Of a stretch of 64,000 bases of DNA, positions 33,037 through 40,356 are shown piece after piece (position 1 is the stretch's first letter; every line of letters begins with the position of its first letter). The notes under the pieces are model-generated. The model did no database searches. It was given only the letters and a program-made list of their open reading frames with translations, and had not been told where the DNA came from. The translations under genes and the position numbers were made by a program. Source of the DNA: JAWXBK01 sp040878185 (GTDB taxonomy: Bacteria; Pseudomonadota; Alphaproteobacteria; Dongiales; Dongiaceae); contig JBBDMS010000051.1 of NCBI GenBank assembly GCA_040878185.1, positions 6,359-70,358 on the forward strand, written 5' to 3'.

Positions 33037-33555
33037 ATGGCGCATATTCGCAAGCGCAAGTTCAACACCAAGAAGACCTATCCGGAGCAGAAGATCGACA
33101 ACGATCTCTGCATGTCGGTGCGCGCCGGCAATCTGGTCTTCCTGCGCGGGCAGGTGGGCCAGACGCTCGAGGGCAAGGTCGTCCATGTCGGCGATGCCGG
33201 CAAGCAGGCCGATCAGGCGATGCGCAACGTGAAGGTCCTGCTGGAAGAACAGGGTTCGCGTCTCGACGACATCTGCAAGATCACCGTCTATCTGGTCGAT
33301 CGCGGCTATCGCGATGCGGTCTATCAGTCGCTCGGCAAATGGCTGAAGGGCGTGTTTCCGGTCTCGACCGGATTGGTGATCGACGGTCTTGCGCGTCCGG
33401 AATATCTGATGGAGATCGACGTGTTCGCGGTGATCCCCGAAGAGCGGATGGCCAGGTTTTCCGGCCGGGCCCCGGCAAAAGCGAAAACCAGGGCGAAAGC
33501 GCCCCGCAAAACCAAGTCCGCAACCGGGCGTCGCAAGGCGGCGCGCGCAGCATGA
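33037..33555 (+). CDS. RidA/YjgF-family protein with basic C-terminal tail
   Basis: Protein of 172 residues. The RidA fold covers about 1-140: MSVRAGNLVFLRGQVGQTLE, MRNVKVLLEEQGSRLDDICKI and VFPVSTGLVIDGLARPEYLMEI. In RidA proper, an Arg in PARS carries the enamine deaminase activity; here the site reads PVST, so activity of that type is doubtful and a relative with another role is likely. A Lys/Arg/Ala-rich tail of about 25 residues follows, which is unusual. Translation overlaps the next gene (stop and start share ATGA at 33552-33555). It lies 19 bases after the HpaB-type gene. Confidence 0.85.
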   Translation: MAHIRKRKFNTKKTYPEQKIDNDLCMSVRAGNLVFLRGQVGQTLEGKVVHVGDAGKQADQAMRNVKVLLEEQGSRLDDICKITVYLVDRGYRDAVYQSLGKWLKGVFPVSTGLVIDGLARPEYLMEIDVFAVIPEERMARFSGRAPAKAKTRAKAPRKTKSATGRRKAARAA

Positions 33556-34229
33556 CCTTCTCGATCACCGGGCGCTGCGCCACGACCGGGATGTTTGGTG
33601 TGGCGATCACCACGTCCAGCATCGCGGTTGCGAGCCGCTGTCCGCATGCGCGTGCGGGCGTCGGTGCCGTCTCGACCCAGAACATCACCGATCCGTCGAT
33701 CGGGCCGCGTGTGCTCGATCTGATGGCGGCCGGCAAGTCGGCATCCGAGGCGCTCGATGCGGTGCTCAAGGCATCGAAACACACCGAGTATCGCCAGGTG
33801 GCGGTGATCGATCGGGCGGGGCGGACGGCGCATCACAGCGGCGCGAAGACGCTCGGCACCAACGCCGTCGCGCAGGGGCGCGACTGCATCGCCGCCGGCA
33901 ATCTGTTGTCGACGGTCGACGTACCCGCCGCCATGGTGCGCGGTTTCGAGACCAGCGAGGGCAAGCACTTTGCCGATCGGCTGTTGCGCGGACTTGAGGC
34001 GGGGGTTGCGGCCGGCGGCGAACTGGGGCCGGTCAAATCCTGCGGCCTGCTGGTCGTGCACGAGCATGGATGGCCACTGGCCGATCTGCGCGTCGACTGG
34101 AACGACGCGGACCCTATTGCCGAACTGCGGCGGCTTTGGGAGCTCTACGAACCGCAGATGAAGGACTACACGTTGCGCGCGGTCGATCCGTCGACCGCGG
34201 CATCCTACAACGTCCCGGGCGATCCGTAG
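33552..34229 (+). CDS. DUF1028 family protein
   Basis: Protein of 225 residues with the DUF1028 pattern: it begins TFSITGRCATTGMFGVAIT, then ASRCPHARAGVGAVSTQNI and GPRVLDLMAAGKSASEALDAVL, closing with SCGLLVVHEHGWPLADLRVDW. The family is linked to the Ntn-hydrolase fold and often stands next to RidA and amidohydrolases; the biochemical role is not settled. Its ATG overlaps the RidA stop (ATGA), which shows translational coupling. It ends ten bases from the convergent HExxH gene of the neighbouring peptide cluster, so it marks the end of the LysR-linked operon. Confidence 0.88.
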   Translation: MTFSITGRCATTGMFGVAITTSSIAVASRCPHARAGVGAVSTQNITDPSIGPRVLDLMAAGKSASEALDAVLKASKHTEYRQVAVIDRAGRTAHHSGAKTLGTNAVAQGRDCIAAGNLLSTVDVPAAMVRGFETSEGKHFADRLLRGLEAGVAAGGELGPVKSCGLLVVHEHGWPLADLRVDWNDADPIAELRRLWELYEPQMKDYTLRAVDPSTAASYNVPGDP

Positions 34230-34239
34230 GCGCTGCGGC

Positions 34240-35247
34240 CTACGCCTGCGCCTTCATGTAAGCGCGGGCGCCTTCCATCACCGAACGTCCGAGTGGCGTC
34301 AGCAGGCCGTGCTTGTCGACGGTGTCGATTGCGGTCGCGAACGAACGCTGGTGCGAGTCGAGTGCCGTTGCGGCTTCGGCCTGCTGAGTCTCATCCAGAA
34401 TGCCGGCGTCGATCAGTCCGCGCAGCGACTGATGCATGCGGGCGATCACGAACGCCGCATGAACGATACCATCCATCGGCCGGGGATCGCGCCGCACCGG
34501 CGATGAATATCGCTCTTCGTCGTCATTCTCGATCAGCGGTCCGTCGGCGCAGAGACCGAACAGGAGATTGTGGCCGCTTTCATGGGCGAGCACCTGCACC
34601 ATGTCGAGGTCGTTCTGATAGCTGTCGGCATTGAGCACGACGGCACCCCACAGCATGAACGACGACGCTCCGTCGAACACAGTCGCATCCGGATCGTCCG
34701 GTCCGACCGCGAGCACGATCTGCCGGATCAGCGCGCGAATCTCGTTCGACAGATTGGGCGTCGCGCGATCGAGCATGCCGAACGCCGTATTGATTCGGCG
34801 CCGGCAGGCTTCGACCTTCTCGGCCGACGGCGGCACGATCACGAAGGGAAGATTGGGGTCGGTATCGACGAAGCGTCTATAGCGTTCCGAGATACGATCG
34901 GTGGTGTAATCCTTGAGCGCGAGGATGGCCGGGCCCGATACGCTATCAGCCGACGCCGCGATCAGCTCGTCGAGGCATTGCTGCGCATCGTCCAGCGCAT
35001 CCCGGCCGATCGACAGCACGAGATCGTAATAGGCGGCGAACACCGCGGCGGATACTGGCCGGTCGCGCAGCCGCTCGAGCAGTTGCTCGAATTCGCGGTC
35101 CGGAAACCTGAGATGGTTGCCGGCCTGCGCGCGAATGTAGTTGAGGCTATCGATCAAACGTTCGCGCATGCGGCAATCGAGCGCTGCTGCGCGCACCGGA
35201 TCGGGGCGCATGTCCAGCGGCGGGAGATTCGATTCCGGGCGGTTCAT
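34240..35247 (-). CDS. HExxH-type putative 2-oxoglutarate-dependent peptide beta-hydroxylase
   Basis: Protein of 335 residues. The signature is VLAHESGHNLLFG (HESGH at about 222-226), followed by ENDDEERYSSPVRRDPRPMDGIVHAAFVIARM, read in parts as the second conserved block. Together these define the family named aKG-HExxH-type peptide beta-hydroxylase (TIGR04267-like), whose HExxH supplies iron ligands rather than a zinc-protease site. The N-terminal 150 residues are helical and may hold the leader-binding part. It lies on the same strand, after three small genes sharing a leader motif, so it is the probable modifying enzyme of those peptides. Start at ATG 35247 is tentative; a TTG at 35259 is possible, and neither has a strong ribosome site. 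Confidence 0.8.
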   Translation of the reverse strand: MNRPESNLPPLDMRPDPVRAAALDCRMRERLIDSLNYIRAQAGNHLRFPDREFEQLLERLRDRPVSAAVFAAYYDLVLSIGRDALDDAQQCLDELIAASADSVSGPAILALKDYTTDRISERYRRFVDTDPNLPFVIVPPSAEKVEACRRRINTAFGMLDRATPNLSNEIRALIRQIVLAVGPDDPDATVFDGASSFMLWGAVVLNADSYQNDLDMVQVLAHESGHNLLFGLCADGPLIENDDEERYSSPVRRDPRPMDGIVHAAFVIARMHQSLRGLIDAGILDETQQAEAATALDSHQRSFATAIDTVDKHGLLTPLGRSVMEGARAYMKAQA

Positions 35248-35351
35248 GACATCAGGCAATCAACGCGAGGAGGGTCATCCGGTGACGTTCGCATTCAGGC
35301 GGCTTTAGACCGACCGGTCCGACGCTGCGCCGACCGTCCGCGCGTTCGGCC

Positions 35352-35552
35352 TTAGAGCCTGCGAAGGCAGGTCTTGCTGCCGACCTTGGCGCCCAGCGCG
35401 GGGGCCGGCTCGCGACGGATGAAGTTTTTATCCCCGACTTTCGCCGCCATTGCCGCCGCCATTGCCGTCGGCGCGTTCGCATGGACCGTCTGATCGAAGC
35501 CAAGCAGGCGCGACCAGTCCAGTTCGATCGAAATGTTCTTGGGCGCTGTCAC
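35352..35552 (-). CDS. Candidate RiPP precursor peptide 3
   Basis: Protein of 66 residues, GTG start with GGGGGAAAC five bases before it. Leader: LDWSRLLGFDQ at 11-21. An Ala-rich spacer follows, then two core repeats: AKVGDK (37-42) and AKVGSK (55-60), 18 residues apart, with the C-terminus TCLRRL. The same leader and repeats occur in the two genes upstream on this strand, which strongly supports a real small gene. It is the nearest to the hydroxylase gene (104 bases). The product is inferred to be a peptide whose core is modified after the leader is recognised; no chemistry is shown. Confidence 0.75.
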   Translation of the reverse strand: MTAPKNISIELDWSRLLGFDQTVHANAPTAMAAAMAAKVGDKNFIRREPAPALGAKVGSKTCLRRL

Positions 35553-35679
35553 GATGTTTCCCCCATCCCGCTGAAATCGGTTCCGATCCAGAACCTGGCC
35601 GGAACGACGATACGCCCTTACCTGAGAGGTCCGCTACCGCGTCGGAAACGTGCCCAAACACTCAGCGAGTTGCGCCGTG

Positions 35680-36135
35680 TTACGCCGGTCGACCAGGATC
35701 CTTGCTGCCGACCTTCGCACGGAGAGCGGGACTATTGTCTTTCTCACCGACCATGGCTGTCGGACGATCCGCCTGGTCGAAACCCAGTAAATGCGACCAG
35801 TCGAGACCGATCGACGGCGCGTCGACCGTGGAGAAGATCAGTGCCATCGAAGGCCGATCTGATCCCAAATCATCCGCGGTCGACCGGAAACCGCTCGCTG
35901 TTTCCACCGTTGTAATGAATGTCTTGGTGCCGATTTTGGCGGACAGCGCCGCGACGGAGCATGGGTTGAGCCGCTTGATGCCGACTCTGGCCGCATTTGG
36001 CATCCCGGGCGCCGAGGCCGGGGAATCTTTAGGTCCGATTTTTGCGGCGGGGAGATTGCGACCACCGGATTCCTGATCGAACCCGAGCAACTTCGACCGG
36101 TCGAGATCGACGGTCAGCCTGTCTGAATCGGTCAC
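35680..36135 (-). CDS. Candidate RiPP precursor peptide 2, with two leader-core modules
   Basis: Protein of 151 residues, GTG start with GGGGGTG before it. First module: leader LDRSKLLGFDQ (11-21) and three repeats AKIGPK (31-36), ARVGIK (49-54) and AKIGTK (66-71). After a linker of about 40 residues a second module begins: leader LDWSHLLGFDQ (111-121), a degenerate repeat AMVGEK (127-132) and AKVGSK (140-145). It thus looks like two precursors joined in one frame, perhaps by loss of a stop and a start. An ATG at residue 97 could start the second module alone but has no ribosome site. Confidence 0.78.
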   Translation of the reverse strand: MTDSDRLTVDLDRSKLLGFDQESGGRNLPAAKIGPKDSPASAPGMPNAARVGIKRLNPCSVAALSAKIGTKTFITTVETASGFRSTADDLGSDRPSMALIFSTVDAPSIGLDWSHLLGFDQADRPTAMVGEKDNSPALRAKVGSKDPGRPA

Positions 36136-36263
36136 CGCACACCCCCATTACGTCTCACTCCGGAGATTCTCGGCGTCTCTCCGACAGACGTCAAGGTCGC
36201 TTCGGGCCCGTGTTCCAGCCGTTAAAGGGGTACAGGCAGTTCAGATCGCCCTGAACCGGCCGA

Positions 36264-36461
36264 TCAGGCGCCAATATTCTCCTTGAAGCCGATCTTGGTC
36301 ATTCGGGCGAGGGCAACGGAATCGACCTCGTCACTGCGGCGAACCATCTGCTTCGCGCCGATCTTGGCCTGATAGACCGCGCCTTCCCGACCGGCTTTTT
36401 CGGTCTGGTCGAATCCCAGCAGCCGGGACCAGTCGAGCGTCAGTTTCGATGTGGCGTTCAT
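36264..36461 (-). CDS. Candidate RiPP precursor peptide 1
   Basis: Protein of 65 residues. GAGGGG lies seven bases before the ATG. Leader: LDWSRLLGFDQ (9-19), almost identical to those of the next two genes. Two core repeats follow: AKIGAK (32-37) and TKIGFK (55-60), and the peptide ends ENIGA. It is the first gene after a good promoter at 36494-36522. Short length, leader-like amphipathic N-terminus, and repeats downstream of it are what is expected of a RiPP precursor; the HExxH enzyme three genes on is the likely partner. Confidence 0.78.
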   Translation of the reverse strand: MNATSKLTLDWSRLLGFDQTEKAGREGAVYQAKIGAKQMVRRSDEVDSVALARMTKIGFKENIGA

Positions 36462-36480
36462 GGCGTACCCCTCGAGAGCG

Positions 36481-36493
36481 ATAATTCCATTAT
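36481..36493. promoter_or_regulatory. Palindrome at the start of the RiPP transcript
   Basis: ATAAT-TCC-ATTAT, a perfect inverted repeat in AT-rich DNA placed at the expected transcription start of the precursor operon, between its -10 box and first ribosome site. It could be an operator. Confidence 0.45.
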
Positions 36494-36522
36494 TCTTTAC
36501 GGCCCGTCGCGGTCATGGTCAA
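36494..36522 (-). promoter_or_regulatory. Promoter of the RiPP operon
   Basis: Reading on the minus strand, TTGACC (36522-36517) is the -35 box, followed after exactly 17 bases by TAAAGA (36499-36494) as the -10 box. The first precursor starts 33 bases further on. The close match to the vegetative consensus and correct spacing make it a good candidate for the operon of three precursors and the hydroxylase. Confidence 0.62.
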
Positions 36523-36604
36523 GGATCCTGCTTGCCCGATAGCCTGTGACTACGGGTATAAGCTCTTGATATCGCTTTTGATACTTCAGAAGGGTCGTGC
36601 CGCT

Positions 36605-37612
36605 GTGATCGTTTTCCTGGTAACGCCGAACCTGGAATACACCCATCGTGCCGCCATCGGACTCGACCCGGCATTGGAGGTTCGCGTCGTCAGCTATCGC
36701 GACCTTCTGCTGTACACGACCACCCCGCGTGCCACCTACATTTTCACCGATTTCGACCGGCTGTCGCTGGCGCACTGGCATCGCGTTGCGATGGCCTACC
36801 GCGCCATGGAGGCGGGGGGCCTTCGGGTGTTCAACGATCCCGCGAAAGCACCCAGTCGCTACGGCCTTTTGCGCCGGCTGCACGAGGCTGGGATCAACGA
36901 TTTCAACGCCTATCGGGTCGAAGAACGGATCCGCCCGTCGCGCTGGCCGGTGTTCCTGCGCAATGAAGGCGGCCATGACCGCCCGCTGACCGATCTGGTC
37001 CACGACTGGGACACGCTGCAGCGCGCGATCGACGCCGCGATCGAAGCGGGCAAACCTGCTGCGACCCTTCTGATCGTCGAATATTGCGCCGAACCGCTGG
37101 TCGGCAATCTGTATCGCAAGCTTTCCAGTTTTCAGATCGGGCCCCGCACGCTCGCTTCGACCGCGGTGCATGAGGACAGCTGGCTGGTCAAATACGGCAA
37201 GAAAGGAATTGCCGGGCCCGCACTTTATGAGGACGAACTCCGGATCATCCGTAAAAACCCCTACGAGGAAACGCTGGCAACAGCCTTCCGTCTCGCCGAT
37301 ACGGACTATGGTCGGGCTGATTTCGGCATCGTTGGCGGCCGGCCGCAGATCTACGAGATCAATACGAATCCCGAAATCAAGTTCGGCAGCGAGCATCCTT
37401 CTCCGTTCCGGCAGGAATCATCGAAGCTCAATAAGCAGAACATGATCGATGCGTGGCGCGCGATCGATACGCCAGGCCCGGTCGTCCCCATGCCGATCGA
37501 TATTCGTCAGAGCGACCGGACGGTGTGGCTGGTCGCGCGTAACGAGCGTAATGCCGAAGCGTCGAAGATCGACGTCAGTCAGGCGGCAGCGGCAGAACGC
37601 GAAAGCCAGTGA
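36605..37612 (+). CDS. ATP-grasp domain protein
   Basis: Protein of 335 residues with an ATP-grasp fold. The N-terminal pre-ATP-grasp domain is VIVFLVTPNLEYTHR and YIFTDFDRLS; the C-terminal metal-binding motif is clear: RADFGIVGGRPQIYEINTNP, with Asp239, Glu251, Asn253 and Asn255. Enzymes of this fold make amide, ester or thioester bonds using ATP. The GTG at 36605 is chosen since AGAAGGG precedes it by about ten bases and earlier codons would run through the opposite promoter; an ATG at 36515 is the alternative. It is divergent from the RiPP precursors and may be a second modifying or a releasing enzyme, but it could be unrelated. It overlaps the end of trmFO by 34 bases. Confidence 0.82.
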   Translation: MIVFLVTPNLEYTHRAAIGLDPALEVRVVSYRDLLLYTTTPRATYIFTDFDRLSLAHWHRVAMAYRAMEAGGLRVFNDPAKAPSRYGLLRRLHEAGINDFNAYRVEERIRPSRWPVFLRNEGGHDRPLTDLVHDWDTLQRAIDAAIEAGKPAATLLIVEYCAEPLVGNLYRKLSSFQIGPRTLASTAVHEDSWLVKYGKKGIAGPALYEDELRIIRKNPYEETLATAFRLADTDYGRADFGIVGGRPQIYEINTNPEIKFGSEHPSPFRQESSKLNKQNMIDAWRAIDTPGPVVPMPIDIRQSDRTVWLVARNERNAEASKIDVSQAAAAERESQ

Positions 37613-38928
37613 TCGAGATCGGCCAAGGCGCGGGCCGCAACCGCGGCCTTGCGATCGCGCCCGCGCAGGCGCGGGTCGGTCAACGGCGGAAACAGCCCGA
37701 AATTGATGTTCATCGGCTGAAAGCTCTCGGCCGAGGCACCGCCGGTGATGTGATGCAGCAGCGCGCCGAGCGCGGTCGTCGCGGGCGGCGCGTTTTCGGA
37801 CAGCCCGTGCCGCTCGGACGCCGCGAAGCGTCCCGCGAGGAGGCCGATCGCGGCGCTTTCAACATAGCCTTCGACGCCGGTGATCTGCCCGGCGAAGCGC
37901 AGCCGCGGGTCAGCCGTGAGGCGTAACTGGGCGTCCAGCAGACGCGGGCTGTTCAGGAAGGTGTTGCGGTGCAGGCCGCCGAGGCGGGCGAATTCGGCGT
38001 TCTCGAGACCGGGAATGCTGCGAAAGACGCGCACCTGTTCGGCATGTTTCAGCTTTGTCTGGAACCCGACCATGTTGAACAGCGTGCCGAGCGCATTGTC
38101 CTGACGGAGTTGTGCAACCGCCCAGGCGCGGTGGCCGGTGCGCGGATTGGTAAGGCCGACCGGTTTCATCGGTCCCCAGCGCAGCGTATCGCGGCCCCGT
38201 GCCGCCATGATTTCGATCGGCAGGCAGCCGTCGAAATAGGGGGTATCCTTTTCCCATTCACGAAACTCGGTCTTCTCGCCGGCGAGCAACGCATCGAGGA
38301 AGGCTTCGTATTGCGGTCGGTCGAACGGGCAGTTGATGTAATCGGCGGTGCCGCCGCCCGGTCCTTCCTTGTCGTAGCGCGACTGGAACCAGGCGATATC
38401 CATGTCGATGCTTTCGCGATGGACGATGGGCGCGATCGCGTCGAAGAAAGCGAGATCGGCCTCACCGGTCAGATGGCGGATCGCATTGGCCAGTCCGGGC
38501 GCGGTGAGCGGGCCGGTCGCAATGATCGTCGCATCCCAGTCGGCGGGTGGCAGGCTGTCGATTTCGCCACGTTCGATGCGGATCCGGGGATGGGCCGCAA
38601 GGCGCGCGGTGACGTCGGCGGCAAACCCGTCGCGGTCGACCGCAAGCGCGCCGCCCGCCGGCAACTTGTTGGTATCGGCGGCGGCCATGATCAGCGACCC
38701 GGCACGGCGCATCTCTTCATGAAGGAGACCGACGGCGTTGTAGTTCGGGTCGTCGGACCGGAACGAGTTGGAGCAGACCAGTTCCGCACAGTCGGCGGTT
38801 TTGTGCGCGTCGGTTCCGCGCATCGGTCGCATCTCGTGCAGAACGACCGGGATGCCGGCGCTCGCCAGTTGCCAGGCGGCTTCGCTGCCGGCCAGACCGG
38901 CGCCAATGATGTGGACGGGGCGGATCAT
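37579..38928 (-). CDS. trmFO: TrmFO, methylenetetrahydrofolate-tRNA uracil-5 methyltransferase
   Basis: Flavoprotein of 449 residues that methylates U54 in the T loop of tRNA with methylenetetrahydrofolate and FADH2. The FAD-binding N-terminus reads VHIIGAGLAGSEAAWQLA, followed by VLHEMRPMRGTDAHKT and ELVCSNSFRSDD, all conserved in the family. Further blocks are CPFDRPQYEAF, PYFDGCLPIEIMAARG with the catalytic Cys, and FQTKLKHAEQVRVFR. It is convergent with the ATP-grasp gene, the last 34 bases being shared. TrmFO rather than the SAM-dependent TrmA is usual in alphaproteobacteria. No damage seen. Confidence 0.96.
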   Translation of the reverse strand: MIRPVHIIGAGLAGSEAAWQLASAGIPVVLHEMRPMRGTDAHKTADCAELVCSNSFRSDDPNYNAVGLLHEEMRRAGSLIMAAADTNKLPAGGALAVDRDGFAADVTARLAAHPRIRIERGEIDSLPPADWDATIIATGPLTAPGLANAIRHLTGEADLAFFDAIAPIVHRESIDMDIAWFQSRYDKEGPGGGTADYINCPFDRPQYEAFLDALLAGEKTEFREWEKDTPYFDGCLPIEIMAARGRDTLRWGPMKPVGLTNPRTGHRAWAVAQLRQDNALGTLFNMVGFQTKLKHAEQVRVFRSIPGLENAEFARLGGLHRNTFLNSPRLLDAQLRLTADPRLRFAGQITGVEGYVESAAIGLLAGRFAASERHGLSENAPPATTALGALLHHITGGASAESFQPMNINFGLFPPLTDPRLRGRDRKAAVAARALADLDHWLSRSAAAA

Positions 38929-38984
38929 CCGCCCTAACTACTGCCTGCGGGGGCGCACTTACAATCCAGGAGACGGGTGACGCC

Positions 38985-39908
38985 ATGCGAATCGCCGCGG
39001 CGACGCGAATTCTGGTGGTCGGGGCGGGACCGACCGGATTGACCGCGGCGCTGGAACTGGCGCGGCGCGGCTTCAATCCGCGGATCATCGATGCCAATCC
39101 GGAACCGTCGCGCGACAACCGTGCGGTCGGGATCAACGCGCACAGCCTGGCCATTCTCGAAGCCAGCGACGCGACCGAGCGCTTGCTCGCCGCCGGCCGA
39201 CGGATCGTCTGAACCGATTTCTGGATCAAGGGCCGCATCGCCGGCACGATCGATCTGTCGCGGATCCCACACCGGCACAACTATTTGCTCGCTCTGCCGC
39301 AGGAGGTGACCGAGAGCATCCTGACCCAGCGACTGCTCGAGTTCGGCGTAACGGTCGAACGGCCGGTGGTCGCGCGCTCTGCGGTCGAACTCGGCGAGGC
39401 GGTGTCCGTGGTACTCGACGAGGGTTTCCGGAAAACGGTCGAACCCTACACCGTCGGCGTCGGCGAGAATCGATATCGCTTTGTCGCCAACACGCCGCAG
39501 GCGCGGTTTCAGGTGCCGGGCGAATATTCAGTGCGGCAGAACGGGGTGCGCGAGGCAATCCTCAAGGTCCAGGTGCGCCGGGCCAGGCGCTATCAGGTCA
39601 AGAACCGAGTCTTCCTGATGGGCGATGCCGCGCATGTTCATTCGCCGATCGGCGGGCGCGGCATGAATCTCGGCATCGAGGACGCTGCCATTCTGGCACG
39701 ATTGCTCGAAGAGGACCGGCTGCAGCGCTACACATCCATGCGCCGACCGACTGGCGCCAAGGCAATCCGGCTCAGCGAGCCGATGGCGCGGATTGCCGAG
39801 GAGACGAATTCGGTCGAAATTGCCATTCGCAATACCGTGCTGCGACTGGCGCTGATGCTTCCATTTATGCAGCGACGCTTCATGGCGCGGATCGCGGGTC
39901 TGGGCTAG
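38985..39908 (+). pseudogene. FAD-dependent monooxygenase, decayed (stop codon and internal deletion)
   Basis: The frame opens TRILVVGAGPTGLTAALELA, a Rossmann FAD site of the PheA/UbiH-type hydroxylases, and runs to a TGA at 39210-39212. In the same frame after the stop the sequence goes on (DFWIKGRIAGTIDLSRIPH), down to the FLMGDAAHVHSPIGGRGMN motif and a natural stop at 39908. The central part is also missing about 80-100 residues, including the usual GADGxxS block, with the frame kept. The total of about 307 codons is therefore short for a family of 380-550. One nonsense change plus one deletion mark it as a pseudogene. No evidence supports reading TGA as selenocysteine. Confidence 0.82.
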
Positions 39909-39953
39909 CATTCGTTCCGATATTGCCCATGCATCCGATCTCAAGAGGACATC

Positions 39954-40337
39954 ATGCTCAAGCGTCTCAACCCCGCATCCATCGTAAAGCCCTTTTCAAA
40001 CTACGCGCAGGGCGTCTCGGCGCCGGCGAAAGCCCGTTGGCTCCATGTTTCCGGTCAGGTTGGCGCCAAGCCGGACGGCACGATCGAAAAAGGATTTGAA
40101 GCGCAGGCATCGCGCTGCTGGTCGAACATCATGGCGGTGCTGGCGGAAGAGGGCATGGGCCCGGCCGATATCGTCAAGAACACGGTCTATCTGACGAATG
40201 CCGGCGACGTCGCGAAATCGCGCGCCGCCCGCGACGCCGCGATGCAGGGACATGCCTCTGCCTCGACGCTTGTCGTCGTCTCGGCGCTGGCGGTGCCCGA
40301 ACTGGTGGTCGAGATCGAGGTCGTCGCGGCGAAATAG
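39954..40337 (+). CDS. RidA/YjgF-family protein
   Basis: Protein of 127 residues, standard size. The fold is recognised by LKRLNPASIVKPFSNYAQGV, LHVSGQVGAKPDGTIEKGF and MGPADIVKNTVYLTNAGDV. The position of the deaminase Arg (PARS in E. coli RidA) reads SAST, so this belongs to one of the Rid subfamilies without the usual enamine deaminase residue. AAGAGGA lies just before the ATG. It follows the decayed FAD monooxygenase by 45 bases; Rid proteins are often next to oxidative catabolic genes, and it may be a survivor of such a unit. Confidence 0.88.
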   Translation: MLKRLNPASIVKPFSNYAQGVSAPAKARWLHVSGQVGAKPDGTIEKGFEAQASRCWSNIMAVLAEEGMGPADIVKNTVYLTNAGDVAKSRAARDAAMQGHASASTLVVVSALAVPELVVEIEVVAAK

Positions 40338-40356
40338 CGCCACGACACTATCGGCG

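Noticed and set aside
34240..35247. HExxH protein as a zinc metallopeptidase
   Set aside because: The block after HESGH (EERYSSPVRRDPRP and MDGIVHAAFV) is that of the peptide hydroxylase family and not of known peptidase clans; it still rests on motif recall, so it is stated as putative.
35352..36461. The repeated motifs as a CRISPR array or DNA repeat element
   Set aside because: Similarity is at the protein level; the DNA of the copies differs at third codon positions, spacing varies, and start codons and ribosome sites frame each gene.
39210..39212. In-frame TGA in the FAD monooxygenase as a selenocysteine codon
   Set aside because: No hairpin suited to selenocysteine insertion was noticed after it, the position is not a catalytic Cys in this family, and the gene has a second lesion (internal deletion).
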